Shown here: positions 5,477 through 5,940 of the stretch, one piece after another
Layout of the letters: each line of letters begins with the position of its first letter
How positions within the stretch are numbered: position 1 is the first letter of the stretch
DNA from: an uncultured Rhodospirillales bacterium
Lineage (GTDB): Bacteria; Pseudomonadota; Alphaproteobacteria; Acetobacterales; Acetobacteraceae
Direction: 5' to 3'
NCBI GenBank assembly: GCA_903928045.1
Contig: CAIYPH010000240.1
Span: 1-5,940 of the forward strand
DNA length: 5,940 nucleotides
Translations under genes and position numbers: made by a program
Notes under the pieces: model-generated
What the model saw: only the letters and a program-made list of their open reading frames with translations
Told to the model about the DNA's origin: nothing
The model's database searches: none

Positions 5477-5940
5477 ACGTCCTCGCCGTCAACGGCCTGC
5501 GCAAATCCTTCGGCGGCGTGCAAGCCGTGGCCGGCGTCGGCTTCGCGGTTGCGGAGGGCGAGATGCTGGCGATGATCGGCCCCAACGGCGCCGGCAAATC
5601 CACCTGCTTCAACATGCTGAACGGCCAGATCCGCCCCGATGGCGGCTCCATCCGCCTCGGCGCCACCGACATCACCGGCCTGCCGCCCCGCCGCCTCGCT
5701 CGCATGGGCGTCGGCCGCACCTTCCAAATCACCGCCACCTTCGCCTCGATGACGGTGCGCGAAAACGTGCAGATGGCCCTGCTCGCCCATCACCGCGGCA
5801 TCTGGCGCTTCCTCCGCCCCGCCGCCGCCCAGCACCGCGCCGAGGCCGACCGCCTCCTCGCCCGCATCGGCATGGCCGAACAGGCCGACCGCGCTGCCGG
5901 CATCCTCGCCTATGGCGACCTCAAGCGCCTCGAACTCGCC
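5473..5940 (+). CDS. livG: Liv-type ABC transporter ATP-binding protein LivG, N-terminal part (runs off window)
   Basis: The first 156 codons are present, open to the right edge; typical LivG proteins have about 250 residues. The start is a GTG in a GTGA overlap with the permease stop, and the protein begins NVLAVNGLRKSFGGVQAV (2-19), the standard LivG opening. The Walker A motif is GPNGAGKST (36-44), the Q-loop glutamine is Q85 in GRTFQI, and the ABC signature appears as LAYGD (145-149), where LivG proteins usually have LSYGE. Walker B and the H-loop lie beyond the window. The protein hydrolyses ATP on the cytoplasmic face to drive import through the fused permease, normally together with LivF, expected downstream. 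The symbol denotes the family only; leucine is not implied as the ligand. Confidence 0.93.
   Translation, partial: MNVLAVNGLRKSFGGVQAVAGVGFAVAEGEMLAMIGPNGAGKSTCFNMLNGQIRPDGGSIRLGATDITGLPPRRLARMGVGRTFQITATFASMTVRENVQMALLAHHRGIWRFLRPAAAQHRAEADRLLARIGMAEQADRAAGILAYGDLKRLELA

Overview
The window is a very GC-rich, almost fully coding stretch with every gene on the + strand. Gene content, codon use and the style of the single intergenic element fit an alphaproteobacterium. An Acetobacteraceae-like host (Roseomonas/Acidiphilium/Rhodopila type) is my best guess, but it rests on recall of intergenic repeats, not on a search.

Layout. Bases 1-833 hold the C-terminal part of a protein annotated in proteobacteria as '6-hydroxynicotinate reductase'; its start lies upstream of the window. 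It overlaps by 4 bp (GTGA) a UPF0280 (DUF375, ApbE-like) gene at 830-1690. That gene overlaps by 4 bp (ATGA) a PF06684/DUF1185 'amino acid synthesis' gene at 1687-2262. After a 20-nt gap with a good Shine-Dalgarno site comes a Tat-exported, LivK-type periplasmic binding protein (2283-3500). A 149-bp intergenic region (3501-3649) follows, full of nested inverted repeats and T/A tracts. Next is a 608-residue permease in which LivH and LivM are fused (3650-5476). It overlaps by 4 bp (GTGA) a LivG-type ATPase that runs off the right edge (5473-5940). The rest of LivG, and presumably LivF, should lie downstream.

How the genes may work together. The spacing indicates one transcription unit, with a possible attenuation point between the binding protein and the membrane/ATPase genes. 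A branched-chain-amino-acid-type (HAAT) importer is coupled to three soluble proteins: a putative iron-sulfur/flavin ring reductase, an ApbE-superfamily protein of unknown function and a DUF1185 protein. From memory, this trio next to a Liv-type transporter recurs in proteobacteria, and I know of no established pathway for it. The most economical reading is uptake and reductive processing of a small cyclic, possibly N-heterocyclic, carboxylate. The substrate cannot be read from the sequence. This uncharacterised operon and the structured intergenic element are the two things most worth following up. I see no tRNA, rRNA, CRISPR array, transposase or phage gene.
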